Shown: positions 1 through 12,012 of the stretch, piece after piece | Position numbering within the stretch: the stretch's first letter is position 1 | Layout of the letters: each line of letters begins with the position of its first letter | DNA from: Nemopilema nomurai | Taxonomy: Eukaryota > Cnidaria > Scyphozoa > Rhizostomeae > Rhizostomatidae | Length of the DNA: 64,000 nucleotides | NCBI GenBank assembly: GCA_003864495.1 | Contig: ML133422.1 | Span: 558,001 to 622,000 of the forward strand | Direction: 5' to 3' | Made by a program: the position numbers and the translations under genes | The notes under the pieces: generated by a model | The model's database searches: none | Told to the model about the DNA's origin: nothing | Seen by the model: the letters and a program-made list of their open reading frames with translations, nothing else

Positions 1-445
1 ATCGCTTAAGCTTGGCCTTCAGAGCACGTGCCTCAATAAACGAAACAGGCTCATGCCACTTAACCTGAGCATAAAGAATTTCAAATTCAGCAAAAAGCTC
101 CTTTCTGCTGATACTTTGTGACGGAAGGCAAAAGTCAATACCATGTCTAAGGACAAATTTTTCTGTGTCAGAGAGGGTGTAGTCTGAAAAATTCTGGATA
201 TTTTTTTCCAGTTTGCGCAGCTGACACCTAGAATATTTCCTAACTAAGAAGTTGATGTTCATATTGTGTTTTTCTCTAGTATATTTTTCCGTCCGCTGAT
301 CAATCTCCGAAAAGTAGCGGCAAAAACGAATATATACATTTGCTTTAGATTTATATATGAATGGCGTTTATTTATTTGTTTTAGATTGAGAAGGTTAGTT
401 TTGATCTTCTCGATTTCATCATAAAAAAATGCGCGTTTAATGATA
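1..445 (-). pseudogene. Penelope-like element, N-terminal reverse transcriptase fragment
   Basis: The minus strand is open from about 362 to the window edge and continues beyond it. Its protein has the basic, coiled front followed by SDTEKFVLRHGIDFCLP, which resembles the N-terminal region of Penelope-type reverse transcriptases. A further piece of the same region (FFYDEIEKIKTNLLNLKQ) lies upstream in another frame, so there is a frameshift near 345. No catalytic motifs fall inside the window. The sequence directly upstream (450-790) is an inverted Penelope tail repeat, which supports the call. Family assignment is by recalled resemblance. Confidence 0.6.
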
Positions 446-449
446 GGGC

Positions 450-790
450 TATGCGTTCAATGATAGGGCTATGCTCCGTCTATATTTAGATGGGAAATCC
501 CATTCTTTGTAGACAGAAAGAGTTCGTCTTTTCCCTTGGGCTCTTCTAAAGTTAGGTGTTAAGTAACGTAGATTGGTCAATGATAATCAATCATGCGCTC
601 TGCTTATCACCATCTTATGTTTTCGATTCGCATCTGGCTATTCATTCGGTCAGCTTTTGGTTATCTTCCGACGTTTGCATACTCTGAGGCCAGATTGGAA
701 TCTTTGAAAGATGCGCGGGGGATCTGTTTGATGTCCATGAAAATTGCGCGTTTGAAAATAGCTCAGATAAACATTTTGTGCGGCTGAGAC
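450..790 (+). repeat. Penelope terminal repeat (pseudo-LTR), inverted relative to its ORF
   Basis: This stretch is an inverted copy of 12600-12840, the tail of the second Penelope element. Both share TTCCCTTGGGCTCTTCTAAA, the CTTTGTAGACAGAAAGAGTT block and the ATCTGGCTATTCATTCGGTC area with scattered substitutions. The end at about 690-720 also matches 7225-7260. It sits upstream of the minus-strand Penelope ORF but faces the other way, as a Penelope pseudo-LTR in inverted configuration would. A short 64-codon frame across it is not considered a gene. Confidence 0.65.
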
Positions 791-2290
791 TAATTACCAT
801 AAAAATACAGTATGTAACGTTCGGTTATATTTCAGAAAAAAACATTAGTGGCATCATTAGTGTTGATAAAAACATTCTAACAAATATAAACATTTTTCAT
901 AATTCCTAAAAATAAGAACGAGAGGCAGCAAACCAGATGCAAATACTTTCTGTAAACCAAAATCTGCTCAAACTTTGAAAAAGTTGTGCATGGTAATGAA
1001 TTAGATAATCCTGTCCCATGTGTATTTTACTCCCAACAGCTTTAACAACGATAAAATATCCTTCACATTTTTGCTGTCATTAGGCATATTTGTCGTGTTT
1101 GGATACTTGCATTCAAATTTGGTGCTAGAGACAAACATTCAAGGTACCAGCAATTATATTCAACCAATTTGCTGATAAAGGGTAAATCAAACTGTTCACA
1201 AAAATATCAAATGCGATGGCACGAATTTAAGCAATGTGCTCCACATAGTAAGGTACTTTCAGCAATGTGCCCCTTGTAAGAAACTTAATCCCCCAATACT
1301 GCCTATTGTTAGATATTTCTTCCTTTCATATTCACAAATAACAATGGAAAATATGTTAACTTTGGAAAGACAATACATAAAATAGGTTTTGCCCGAAATA
1401 CAAGGCACTTTTTTAAGGGTTTTTTTCATTACTGCCCCACAGTTTTGATTTTTCAATGTAACATGAAATGGGAAGGTTCTAATAACTTTTGTAGTGCAGC
1501 AAACCTAATCAATTTTCTTAATAGCAAATAGGAACCAAATAAGATGGTAAAGAGAAATAAATGCAACACAGTGTAGCAATAAAACATGAACATATGAACA
1601 TCAACAGAATACATACTTTGACCCAGAACAAAACAAGATCATGCAATTTGAAAAATTAAGGTATTATTAGGATAAAATGATAGAACTATTATTTAATATT
1701 GGTATAATTTAGTAAAATCTGATTTTAAAATTTTCAGGAATAAATTACTTCAAAGATGAAAATAAAAAAGACTCCAGAATTGAAAACTTTCAACCTGGGC
1801 TAGTCAAAAGAATTTATGCCCCCATGTGCTGTGCTTGCCTTTGCATTTTTCTCATAATGTACAAAGAATGAGTATATTATATTTTGAAGTTACGCTAGAT
1901 ATAGCTCTTTTGAATTAATAAAACTGCTAAAAGAAAAAAGTTAGTTACTCGCACATTTTAAAACAACCATTTGTTTCAAACTGGCGTAACTCTGTAGCTT
2001 TATTTATAAATACTCTTTTTACCAAAGGCTCATATCTTGCTACTCCAGAAGCAATCCAAATCATAAAAGAGGGAAATGCAAACATAATTTGATACATTTT
2101 CCATCTCACTGGCAAATATTTGCAGTTCTATTCCACTTGATAGAATCTAGAACTTTTTAATATAGCTCAATATTAAGTTTCATATTATAATAAATTTTTT
2201 AAGAGCAGTGAGTAAGTAGCATAATAGTTTTAGTAAGACAGACATTCTAGATACTAATTAAAAAAATGTAATTATCAATTTACATTGATA
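791..2290. other. AT-rich stretch without recognised gene
   Basis: About 1.5 kb of AT-rich sequence with homopolymer runs. I found no open frame with protein character, no clear repeat and no convincing splice-bounded exon on either strand. Confidence 0.5.
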
Positions 2291-2292
2291 CA

Positions 2293-5200
2293 TCAATTTA
2301 CAAGCAGAAAAGGAAGTTTCAATTCTGAATTTGTTATTCGTTTGATAACTAAAGATGCATCCTCTATGTTCTTTATTTTGGCCTTTGCACTTGAATAAAT
2401 CGGAACATAATGGCGTTTGATACCATGTTTTGCACTTCCTTTGATGTAAATATCTGCCATCTTTAAAAGAGCTTTCTCACATTGAATTGCATATGGAAAA
2501 CACCAGTCTACCTTTGCACGCTTAGAAAGTACACTCAAATTTTGCTTTCCACCCATCTCATGCTTCTCCACAACACGATAAAAAGACTCAGCCACTGCTT
2601 CTGTGCCTGTTTTGCATACAAAATGCCAAAGAGTGCACAAAATTCCATTCCAACTGAAGAGTAAAATAACTGATCATTGTACAAATGTTGAATGACTAGA
2701 TCTTCCTGAAGAGCAACACAAAAAACCTCGTTGTGGTTGGTGCGTAAAAGAAAGGTTTCTGACAGAGTAAAGACTTCTGGCTTTGTATGTAGGAAGCTCA
2801 CAGCAAATTCCCCGATGTGATCTGCAGTAATGTCAGCAACACCAGTTTTATATCTAACTGCTGTACATGACTTTTCCTTCACAGGTTTGATCAACTTGAA
2901 AAATTGTGAGAAATGGGTTTTATACATTGTACCCCAAACAACTTCTATAAGTGTGGATTTCAATTGCCAATAGGAGTTTAGTGACAAGCCAGGTCCAAAC
3001 TCCATGTTATTTTCTTTAATGTGAGGAAGACATGAAACAAAATCTGCACATTTGTTGTATGCATTGGCACCATAAGCTGCGTATTTGGCCTTGTTCACTG
3101 GATGTTTTGAACCATGCCGTGTGCCACATAGTTCCTGAAAAAGCAACCCAAAATCAAGGCATTCATGCAATAAAGAATTAAGAGCAGGGAAGCAATTTTC
3201 AAATCGCTTATCCAATTCTTCAATCATGCTTTCTGCAAGGCTGTTCAAATCATTCAGGCAATCATCTGGTTCCCTGGCTTTCCATTCTACTGGTTTACAA
3301 TTTCTTCCATCTGCTGTGACAAGCCAACCTTGTTCCAAATTGCACCTCCCATATCTTAGATCTCTGATGTCATCTAGGTGTTTCACTAAACGAGGTGCTA
3401 CAAACCTAGAGTGAGATCCACTTTCCATTTGGTCAGCAAAAAGTTTCATTTGTTCACGGACAATAGGTATGTATGTCTTTAGCTTCCAGCCAGGGCACCA
3501 TTGTGCTTGTGTTTGCACCATTAAAACTACTAGCGGCCAAAGCAAATCAAGCATCCCTATCAAGTCAATGACAAAATCTTGACCATACAGCCTGTATCCA
3601 TAATCTTGTCGATTGTCATGGTCCTTGAAAGTTTCAATGTACACCTCCAGACTTTCCTCCAAATTCAGGAGGGACAAATAACTTGAACTTAAAAACCTTT
3701 GATGTGCAAATGAATTGGTGACCCTAAATGGCAGTGATAGATCTTTAGATGTTGCAACTGCAAGGCTGTGCATCTTTCCATACCCAAACAACTGATGGTA
3801 CAAACTTGTCCGCTTTAAGAGTCTGCTTACAACAGCCTCCTCCTTGAACTTTGAAAATACTTTATCTAGCCAGTGAGAATGATCCCATTGGCATGGCCAC
3901 CAAAATAAGTCAAATGTTGTGTTTCCTGCATCTTCTTTCTGTAAGACTTCAAGAATTGGCTTATTCATAGCAGATATCAATTTGTCATTAAAATATTGGC
4001 CATCCACTACTTTCCCTTGCATTTGCATGATATTTTCATTCTTAATATTGAAATGATTTGAAATCTGCTCAAGAATTACCTCTCCTAATATAGCATTACC
4101 ACCACCAACTCCATCAGATGTTTGGTAAACTTGATGAAGTTGTGTTGGAATTCCTTGTCTTTTCCCATCAACAACTGTACATATCAAGGAAATCTGGTTG
4201 TTAATCCTTACGTTTGTTGATTTGTCAGCTGTGACATAAAAATGGGGTCTTAATCCTGTATTTGGAAGTGGAGAAGACAAATAATCACTTGTTTTCTCAT
4301 CAATGTATGCACATGCCACAGATTCATGTCTGGAAATAGTTTGCGGGAATGTCCGTAATCACCCACATCTGCTCCTGCTGCATAAAGTTCAGCTACTCTT
4401 GATTCATACTGTATAGCAGCAGATTTGGTTTTGACAACTCCAAGAGATGTTCTTAGCAGATTTTTCACAACAAGAGTTTCTCGCTTCATTCTTTTGCCAA
4501 CTGACCTTGCACTGAGTGTTGCTTTTGTATGTGTTTCACAGGCAACATGGACTAATAATTTTGCTTTCTGGTGATACCACTTGTCACAATGTCCTTCCAT
4601 CAGAAGCTTATATGTTTGAACTTCAAGCTGCAGACCCAATGACAAAGTTCCAGTTTTATGCCCTTTTGACGATCTCATTACAGAACCTGAAACAGTCAAA
4701 AATTTGTAGCAGGTTTGGCATCTCAGTATTTTTAGGTCATCTTCACCAACAATTTCAAAATCTGGATACTCTTCACAAAATTTTTGCAAATTTTCGGCTT
4801 TTGAAGTTAACCCAGAAGCTAAAACAGCTGATGTACCTTCCAGTTGAGAATTTCTTGCAGCAGTATTTGAATGGATGGACTAAATCACTTTTTTTGCAAC
4901 TATTTCTGCAAATTTTGTCTGCAGTTAACTTTTCCAAATATGAACTGTCTGGAGGTGGCACATGGATGGCCTCAAAAATGGAGCTTTGAAATGAGTTAAC
5001 AAGTTCCTGACCAGTATTTCTGAAATAAAATGAAAGATTGCATCAAGCTAAAAGAAAATAACAGCTATGCATGGGCATACACATCATCGTCATCAGCAAC
5101 CAATTCATAGGCCTGTTTTACCCCAGGTCTTTTCGGTAACTATGTACATACACAATTATAAGCAAAAGACGAAAAGCTTTAGTTTTTCTAAATGTTTGCT

Positions 5201-6622
5201 TTTTTCAAAGCCATTTACAAGTTTTGTACCACCAAAATATTGTTTTAATTATACGCAAATAAAAAATATCATTGAAATATTGTTGCAAAAAAGGAAACTC
5301 ACTTCTTTTCCATTTGCACATCAGGCTCGTTAATTTCAATTTTTTGGATTTCTTGTTTTTCCTCTCTGTGCTCCATATTTTGTAATCCTTTGGGTTTCGC
5401 CATTTCTTGTTTATTGATTGTTACTCTGAAAATAGTAGCAATAACTAATTATCCATTTGATAAAATAAAGGATCAAAGTTACCAGCAAAATAAATGTTAC
5501 CAGCATTTAGCCAAGAATGTTAAAATGAAACTTCACCTAATGAATATAAGCACAAATGGCAAAAGCTGAATCATTAATGCTTCCTTTTGCATTCTTTTAA
5601 AGCTCATGTCATTACCATATAATTGTTTTTGAAAGCAACATTGTCCTTCAGTTAATCAAGAAAGAAGTTCATCTTTACAATTTCTTTTAAAAACTAACCA
5701 TTGTCTGTCTCCCTCCATACTATACACAAGAGTAAATAATTTCCATCAAAACAAATCACTAAAATTTTGCTCATGTATCAAGTCTGTGTTTAACCTACTT
5801 GATGTTATCTATCTTTTGATAAAATTTCAGTGCTTCTCTTGCAAGTGGACTATCTGCAGGAACAACTTGGCTTTTACAAACAGTCCCATCTTTATGTACA
5901 AATTCCAGATGGGCTTTAATTGAAGAAGCATTGAACCTGGACAGCCAAAACCTCTCCTTCTGTGACTTGAAGCATGATAAACAAAATGCCATCAGGGTTT
6001 TCTCATGTCCACTTTTGTGTCTTTTCTTTACACTTGTAGATAAATCTGTTGCACAAGTCCTTTTAAACATGCTTGAAAAAGCTGCAAAGTAAGATTAAAT
6101 TATATTTAAATGTAACTTCCAAGATGAACTATCATTTGCATGTTCACTATAAAAGGTTTAGAGACAATTTTTTTTAAAAAAAACCCCAATATTTGTTAGG
6201 GGTTATAGGGGAATGAATCTATAGAAATCCTTCAAAAAATTTGAAAGAAAATATTATTATTCCCTTTTGAAATCTTTAAGGATATATTTTAAATCTCCTT
6301 TTCATCATTAATGCTTTCTGGACAGATAAAAACTCCCTCGTAGGCAGCGGGGGTTCAGTTAGATAAATTCAATTTACCAATGACTACCTGACGCTGACAT
6401 TGTAGCTTTCTTGTTCTGAATTGTATCATCGAGATCACTTTTATTTTCTTTCTTCTTGCATTTGGAGCAAATGACAGGTTTTCCAAATCCCTCTTCATCA
6501 ACGCCATTAATAGATTCAGAGCATGGGGGAATTGCATGACATGGGTGATTGCAAATTTTACAATGATGTTCTCCACAATCTTTCTTGCAAATGGCACAAA
6601 TTTTCACATTTTCGTTTTCCAT
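2293..6622 (-). pseudogene. Four-exon zinc-finger / hAT-like transposase gene, broken in its last exon
   Basis: A split gene read on the minus strand. Exon 1 (6622-6388) starts MENENVKICAICKKDCGEHH and holds paired CxxC/CxxH motifs. Exon 2 (6081-5799) holds a BED-like finger, CLSC...H....H. Exon 3 (5425-5303) is lysine/glutamate-rich. Exon 4 starts at 5019. All four joins have GT/AG sites and keep frame, so the front half is open. Exon 4 has a frameshift near 4895, a TAG shortly after, a frameshift near 4320 and another near 2610. Its longest open piece (2535-4319) has hAT-like RNase H features: ADKSTN, KVVDGQYF, WDHSHWL and LFGYGKMHS. No typical hAT dimerisation tail was recognised. The hAT-like label is inference. 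Confidence 0.6.
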
Positions 6623-7139
6623 TTTGAATAATCAATCTGTTTGAGAGAGATTTTTGTTTACCTGGATTAAATTTAAGGCTGGATGTACTGGATTGCAACT
6701 AGTTCAATTGTAGAAAGAACTTATAGTTAGGTGAGTCTGGCATCGTTTAAGGCCTGATAGGCCTGAGTGCATTCTGTAATTCACAAGTGCATTCTGGTGT
6801 TTATTCCATGCTCACGATTATAGCCATTATAAATCAATTTACAACAACAACAAAATAATACTATTGAATTAGATTAATAGAGGTACAGTTGACATGCACA
6901 TGATCTGGGTGGAAACCATTGGGTTTATAAGCTTACCTCAACAGTTCCAAACCATGCCATGACTCTCTAATCTGTGCCATGTGTGGAGCTGCCTCGCTTG
7001 TAAACAAAAACCAGCCTCGTATGTACACAAGCAAAAAGTAATGACGATCTAAACGATCTGCAACTCTGAGGGTCTTCAAATTCAAATTTAATTAAAAGCG
7101 TCAATTACTAAGTATATACAAGTTAAGTTTTACAGATAA
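6623..7139. other. Upstream region of the zinc-finger/hAT-like gene, no gene seen
   Basis: This is sequence 5' of the minus-strand start codon at 6622. Promoter function is possible from position, but I see no diagnostic motif and no further exon. Confidence 0.4.
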
Positions 7140-7350
7140 AGAAGAATCCTGCGCGGCTGGACGAATCATTTTAATAGAATTTGCTTGGCTGCGACCGCGG
7201 CTGAGAGTTGATAAATCCCCCCGCGCAAGGCAAAAATTCCAATCTGGACCTGAGGAGTGTCGGACGAAAAAGTACTTTAAGTATGCGAAAACTAGTTCCG
7301 CTTTTTCTAGCCATTGTGAAGTTTTGTACCACAAACACTTGTTCACGTAA
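7140..7350 (-). repeat. Solo Penelope terminal-repeat fragment
   Basis: The block around 7250-7330 (ACGAAAAAGTACTTTAAGTA, then a CTAGTTCCGCTTTTTCTAGC-like run) matches both ends of the second Penelope element, at 12549-12612 inverted and at 13619-13700 direct. The flanking AATTCCAATCTGGACCTGAG also matches 690-720 inverted. No reverse transcriptase is attached. An 81-codon minus frame (7101-7346) is only the translation of this repeat. Confidence 0.6.
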
Positions 7351-7865
7351 TAAAGTATCTGTAATAAACCCTTCTTTACAAGTATTTTAGAAGGATAATA
7401 ATGTAAAGTGTTGCTTCATCTATTTTTGTAGTTGCGAGAGTTGAAAACCTTTCCTCAATTTTAAATATTAAGGGCCAGGGCTTTGACTAGCATTTTTGCA
7501 CAAAGGGGAGCCCCAATCTTATTTGCTGACAAAGTCGGTGAGCCATCTTTTATTTACCAATATATCTAAATATTTGCCGATGAAGCACCCCTAAGGGAAA
7601 TAGAGAAAAACAATGAAATTTCCTTCTAAGGATGGTGTATAAATAGATAGATAGAGAAGAAATTTCTTTGCAACTGTCCAGGTGTTTTCCTTCATTTTAT
7701 CAACTGTAATAACGTAAACCCTAGCAAAAGTTTGTTGTAGTTACCAATTTTCAAAATAAGACTGATTTGATACTTCATTTGCTGAAGTAAAGGTTCATTT
7801 GAGAGTTGACTTAATTAAATTAATATCCGTTTTTTACATTTTTCGTTTCGTTATCTGAGTAATAA
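7351..7865. other. Non-coding stretch
   Basis: AT-rich sequence between a Penelope repeat fragment and the partial P2X7-C-like gene. No open frame, repeat or exon could be supported. Confidence 0.4.
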
Positions 7866-8519
7866 TTATAAAACGTGTGATAAAAATGAGAAAGGTATTG
7901 ACTCATTCTTTGTTTGATTCCCTAGTTGCCTGTATGCACTCCTATTCTTTTCTCTGAAGAGTGGGCTAGCTTGGTCCAAAACTGTTGCATTGGATAACAC
8001 TCTGTAATCACCATGCATTGTTATGCAGCTGATCCTTTCGACGAGCCGTTTAACCTTAGCTTCCCAATTGCTGGTTGCAGCAGCACCGAAACTCACGAGC
8101 ACCAGCCAGTTTTCCGTACTGCACTTTCCACATTTACACCTAAAATTTTCTAAAAAAGTTGAATTATTCGAAATACCATTTTTGATGTTGTAGGACGTCT
8201 TTAGGCCTAATTGCAATTTCAGGGCGAATGGCCGATATGTCATTAATTACCTGAGCTTGTGTGGCTCGATATTCAGTTTTAAGTTTCGATACAATCCTTA
8301 ATTAGAATGCAGAAAAGTTACTTACCATTCCTGAACAACGTGAATGCCATCGAATCTCATCTCGATGACTCTAAGAGTGATTCCATCTTCATCACCCTCT
8401 TCCTGTCATTCCTCTTTATGTCCTGCCATTGCCAACAGCTTGCCCTGATACGGCATAACATTCCTCGTGATCATCGTCATTACCTGAAATGCTGCTGTAC
8501 CCAGAATTATCTGACATTG
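7866..8519 (-). pseudogene. P2X7 C-terminal-domain-like gene, partial
   Basis: Two minus-strand exons. The upstream one begins MSDNSGYSSISGNDDDHEEC near 8519, is acidic, contains a frameshift and ends in a GTAAGT donor near 8325 with the codon split TG|G. The second starts after TTTTAG near 8128 with CKCGKC, followed by ISCITMHGDY and SAYRQLGNQT. This cysteine pattern is that of the zinc-binding C-terminal domain of P2X7 receptors, which in invertebrates also occurs as free-standing proteins. The donor phase and the tryptophan at the join are the same as in the intact gene at 19.2-20.3 kb. The final exon is not visible, so this copy is truncated. No transmembrane or channel part exists. Confidence 0.6.
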
Positions 8520-8689
8520 TTTATACGGGATAGGTGGTACTTCGAATTACTTGGATGTTTTTCTTTGCAAGCCCAATACTAGTGTTGTTGCGCAGTTTGG
8601 AGATAAGGTGCGCGCAAACCTTCTGACATAAAAAATCAGAAACTGTGTTACACATACTCGTTCGTTATAGGACCCCTAAAAGGTATTTT

Positions 8690-11102
8690 CCAGTAAACGT
8701 TTCACAAGGACATGTAGAAGTTTTCACTTTTATCGAGAAAAAGATTTGTAAAATCTCGCTTCATAGGCACTTTAAGAGATTTATTTTTTGCCCTATTCCA
8801 ACCCAAAAAAGATGAAACAGACAAAGATGTTTGTTCCACCAACTCACACACAACAGGACACAAACTTAGATGCACTTGGGTTATCTTCTTCATTCTCTGT
8901 CATTTCAAGTGGAACCAAAGAGCCACAAATGGAACCATTTCGTGAGTCCCCTGTGCCTTCGATTCATAGTAATGACATTGGACATATCATAACAACCCTA
9001 TCAACCCTTAATGATGACCAGAGATACAACATTCAACAAATGTTTGGAAGCCAAATGAAAATTTTGCCTTCGCTGTGCGTATTATTTGTGGAAGGAAAAT
9101 AAAATTTGTTTATTCTTGGTTGCAACAGTTTTCATGACTGGCCTACTTCAAGCATCTCGATGGTGCTTTTTGTATTCCTTGTATTTTGTTTGGTCGAAAT
9201 TTTGGCGCAAATGCATCAAAGCTTGATAAGCTAACAAAGAATCCTTTTGTTGATTTGTCTTGTGCCTCTCGTCAGTTCAATGATCATGCAAAGAACGAAG
9301 TTCACAAGACAGCCCTTCTTACCATGCAAACTTTCATCAAAGTCAGAGAAAGTAAAATAAAATCAATAAGCCAAATTCATAGCAAAATCCTTGATGAAAC
9401 TATATCACAAAAATGTGAGACTCTCTTTTCTGTTATCAAGACTGTCATACTTCATGCAAGGCAAAACCTTTCTTTTCGGGACGACTCTTGTCATTATAAA
9501 GATGAAAATTGTGGAAACTTTCAAGCCTAGATTTCCGAGTTAGATTACCATACGTCGACCGCAATGGTGACATCCAGGAGAGGTTTATAAAATTTATTCA
9601 ATGTGACAAGGGAGTATCTGGCAAAGCACTGGAAGAAAAAATCATTAACTGTCTCAAAGATGATCTGAAACTTGACATAATGAACTGCAGAGGGCAGTGT
9701 TACGACATGGCTGGTAAATATTCTGGAGTTGTTATGTGGATCTTACAGAGAAACCATCTAGCACTGTACACACATTGCGCTTCTCACCGACTTAATCTCT
9801 GCGCTGCTGCGTCATGCCAGATCCAAAGCATAAGAAATATGATGGATAATATTCAAACAATTTCAAAATTTTTTAATACTTTGCCAAAGAGGCAAAGTTT
9901 ACTTGAGGAGATGGTAAAAAAGTTTATGCCAAATTATAAGCATACAAAGTTGATTGCAGAACCATGATAGATGCTGCCGATTGATGGCTTGGCTCGATTT
10001 CTTCACATGATGGTACCAAACACTGAAGCATTGTCCTTCATTGGTGATAACGTTGACAAAACTTGAGACACAACTGCTGCTGAAGCTTATGCACTTTCCT
10101 GTGTTTGCACAAATTTTGATTTTTAAATTAATCTTGTAATTGTTCGCAATTGTCTTGGCTATACAAGATCAGCCACTGTCCAGCTACAAGGTTCGAATAT
10201 TGATATAGTGGAAGGATTGGAACAAATCAACATTGCAATGAAATCTTTGACAAAGGCAAGGGAGTGCATTGATTCCTACCACGCAGATTGGTTCAAAAAG
10301 GCCTGTGAAATTGACACGGAGATTGGTTCTGATGTGAAGTTGCCGAGAATTTGTGGTCGTCAATGCACCAAAGTAATGCACCTGCCGATAGTGTAGTCGA
10401 CTTTTATAAAAGAAATGTTTCAATAAACTTCCTTCCCCATCTGGTAAATGAGTTTCCTAGGCGCTTTTTAGAGCAAAATTGTGTTGCAATGAAGGATTTA
10501 GCTCTTTTGCCTTCTTTGCTCAAGAAAGACTACAGAAAAAGCGTAGCCTCAGAGTGCCAAAAACTGGTATAGAAGAGGCGGATGAATTCAAAAATACATC
10601 GCAGCTATTTTTTGTTCATATTCATGCGACTCGATAAACAGTGGGAAAAGGAAGCTTTAGTTTCCTTTTCAGATATCAAAATGATCTCCCAGACGTGTCA
10701 AATTTGTGCCACGAAAAAGACAATTGGGAATCAGCATTGATAGGTACTCCTGACTATGAATTGCCCACCACTATTGCGGAGACAATCAAGAAAACAAATC
10801 ATCTGTCTTTTCCCAACATTTATACTGTTTTAAGGATTCCGGCCGTTTTGCCAATAACAAGCTGCTCTAGTGAACGATCAGAATCGGCAATAAGGTTGCT
10901 AAAAAAATACCTGCGCAACACTATGTCCCAAGAGAGACTGAATGACTTTGCACTTATATACACGCACAAAGATATTAAAGTAAATTTATCAAATATATTG
11001 GAAATGTTTACAAGAAAACATCCGAGAAGGTTGAGAATGCAAAAATCCTTAACTCTGATGAGACAGTTCAGGATAAAAAAAATAACATCAGAATTTTATT
11101 AA
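8690..11102 (+). pseudogene. hAT transposase relic (TTF-zinc-finger, ZMYM1/P52rIPK-like type)
   Basis: Plus-strand pieces in several frames form one transposase. In order they are an N-terminal low-complexity part (8788-9100), a TTF-type zinc finger with FCIPCILFGRNF (9150-9210), and the RNase H-like core with CRGQCYDMAGKYSG and THCASHRLNLCAAASC (9509-9967). A middle part spans 10200-10570, and the hAT dimerisation tail has FPNIYTVLRIPAVLPITSC and SSERSESAIRLLKKYLR (10641-11102). There is a stop near 9100, a shift near 9525, a stop at 9967 and more between 10000 and 10640. It cannot make active protein. The family call is firm because both the zinc finger and the dimerisation tail are recognisable. 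Confidence 0.8.
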
Positions 11103-11106
11103 ATTT

Positions 11107-11745
11107 TATTGTACTTTATCCAGTATTTTATCCTTATTATATTACAAACAGTATCCTGAGCACTACCGTTATTTCTACAGTTGCTGGTTAAAGCCATGCT
11201 CCCTTGTCTTTTTCTTTATCCAGTTTTGGTATTTTATAATGATTTTCTTATGAACAGTATCCTGAGAAGTACAGTTATTTGTACAGTTGCTGATCAAAGC
11301 CATGTTCCCTTGTCTTCTCCTTTATTCCGTGTTGGTATTTTATCCTTATTTTATTACAAACAGTATCCTGAGCACTACCGTTATTTCTACAGTTGCTGGT
11401 TAAAGCCATGCTCCCTTGTCTTCTTCTTTATCCAGTCTTGGTATTTTATTCTGGTTTTCTTATTAACAGTATCCTGAGCAGTACAGTTATTTGTACAGTT
11501 GCTGATCAAAGCAATGTTCCCTTGTCTTTTTCTTTATCCAGTGTTGGTATTTTATCCTTATTTCATTACAAACAGTATCCTGAGCAGTACCATTATTTAT
11601 ACAGTTGCTGATTAAAGCCATGCACCCTTGTCTTCTTCTTTATCCAGTCTTGGTATTTTATCCTGATTTTATTACGAACAGTATCCTGAGCAGTACTGAT
11701 ATTCTACAGTTGCTGATCAAAGCCATGTTCCCTTGTCTTCTAAAA
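11107..11745. repeat. 106-bp tandem repeat, about six copies in alternating A/B subtypes
   Basis: The landmark TTGCTGGTTAAAGCC or TTGCTGATCAAAGCC recurs at 11181, 11287, 11393, 11499, 11605 and 11710. The spacing is 106, 106, 106, 106 and 105 bp. Copies 1, 3 and 5 read (G)(G/A)TTAAAGCCATGC, and copies 2, 4 and 6 read GATCAAAGC(C/A)ATGTT, so the higher-order unit is a 212-bp dimer. The array begins right after the hAT transposase stop codon. Its 72-100-codon frames shift phase with each copy and are not genes. Confidence 0.9.
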
Positions 11746-12012
11746 AGGAACTTCTTCTGTCTACTCAACTCTCAGAGAGATAATGAATACTTTTGTCTAC
11801 ACAACACCAAGAGAGAAAACGAACTCCTTCTATGTACACAACACCAAGAGCGAAAACGAACTTCTTATGACTACACAACCCCAAGAGAAAAAATAAACTC
11901 CTTTTGACTATACAACTCCAGGAGAGAAAACGAACTCCTTCTGTGTATGCAACTCCAAGAGAGAAAACGAACTCCTTCTGTCTACACAACTCCAAGAGAG
12001 AAAACGAACACC
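11746..12012. repeat. 37-bp minisatellite derived from a Penelope tail motif
   Basis: Seven or so units of the type GAACTCCTTCTGTCTACACA + ACTCCAAGAGAGAAAAC lie at 37-bp spacing; GAACTCC-type starts are at 11821, 11858, about 11895, 11932, 11969 and 12006. The rotated unit CCAAGAGAGAAAACGAACTC matches CCCAAGGGAAAAGACGAACT of the Penelope tail at 12763-12800, and its inverted copy at 502-540. The 93-codon minus frame across it is an artefact. Confidence 0.85.

Noticed and set aside
4516..4989. 157-codon plus frame
   Set aside because: Antisense to the better-supported exon 4 of the zinc-finger/hAT-like gene. It has no protein-like features.
11181..11907. Three plus-strand frames of 72-100 codons with a repeated LVKAMLPCL-type sequence
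   Set aside because: They are translations of the 106-bp satellite. The period is not a multiple of three, so the frame changes with each copy.
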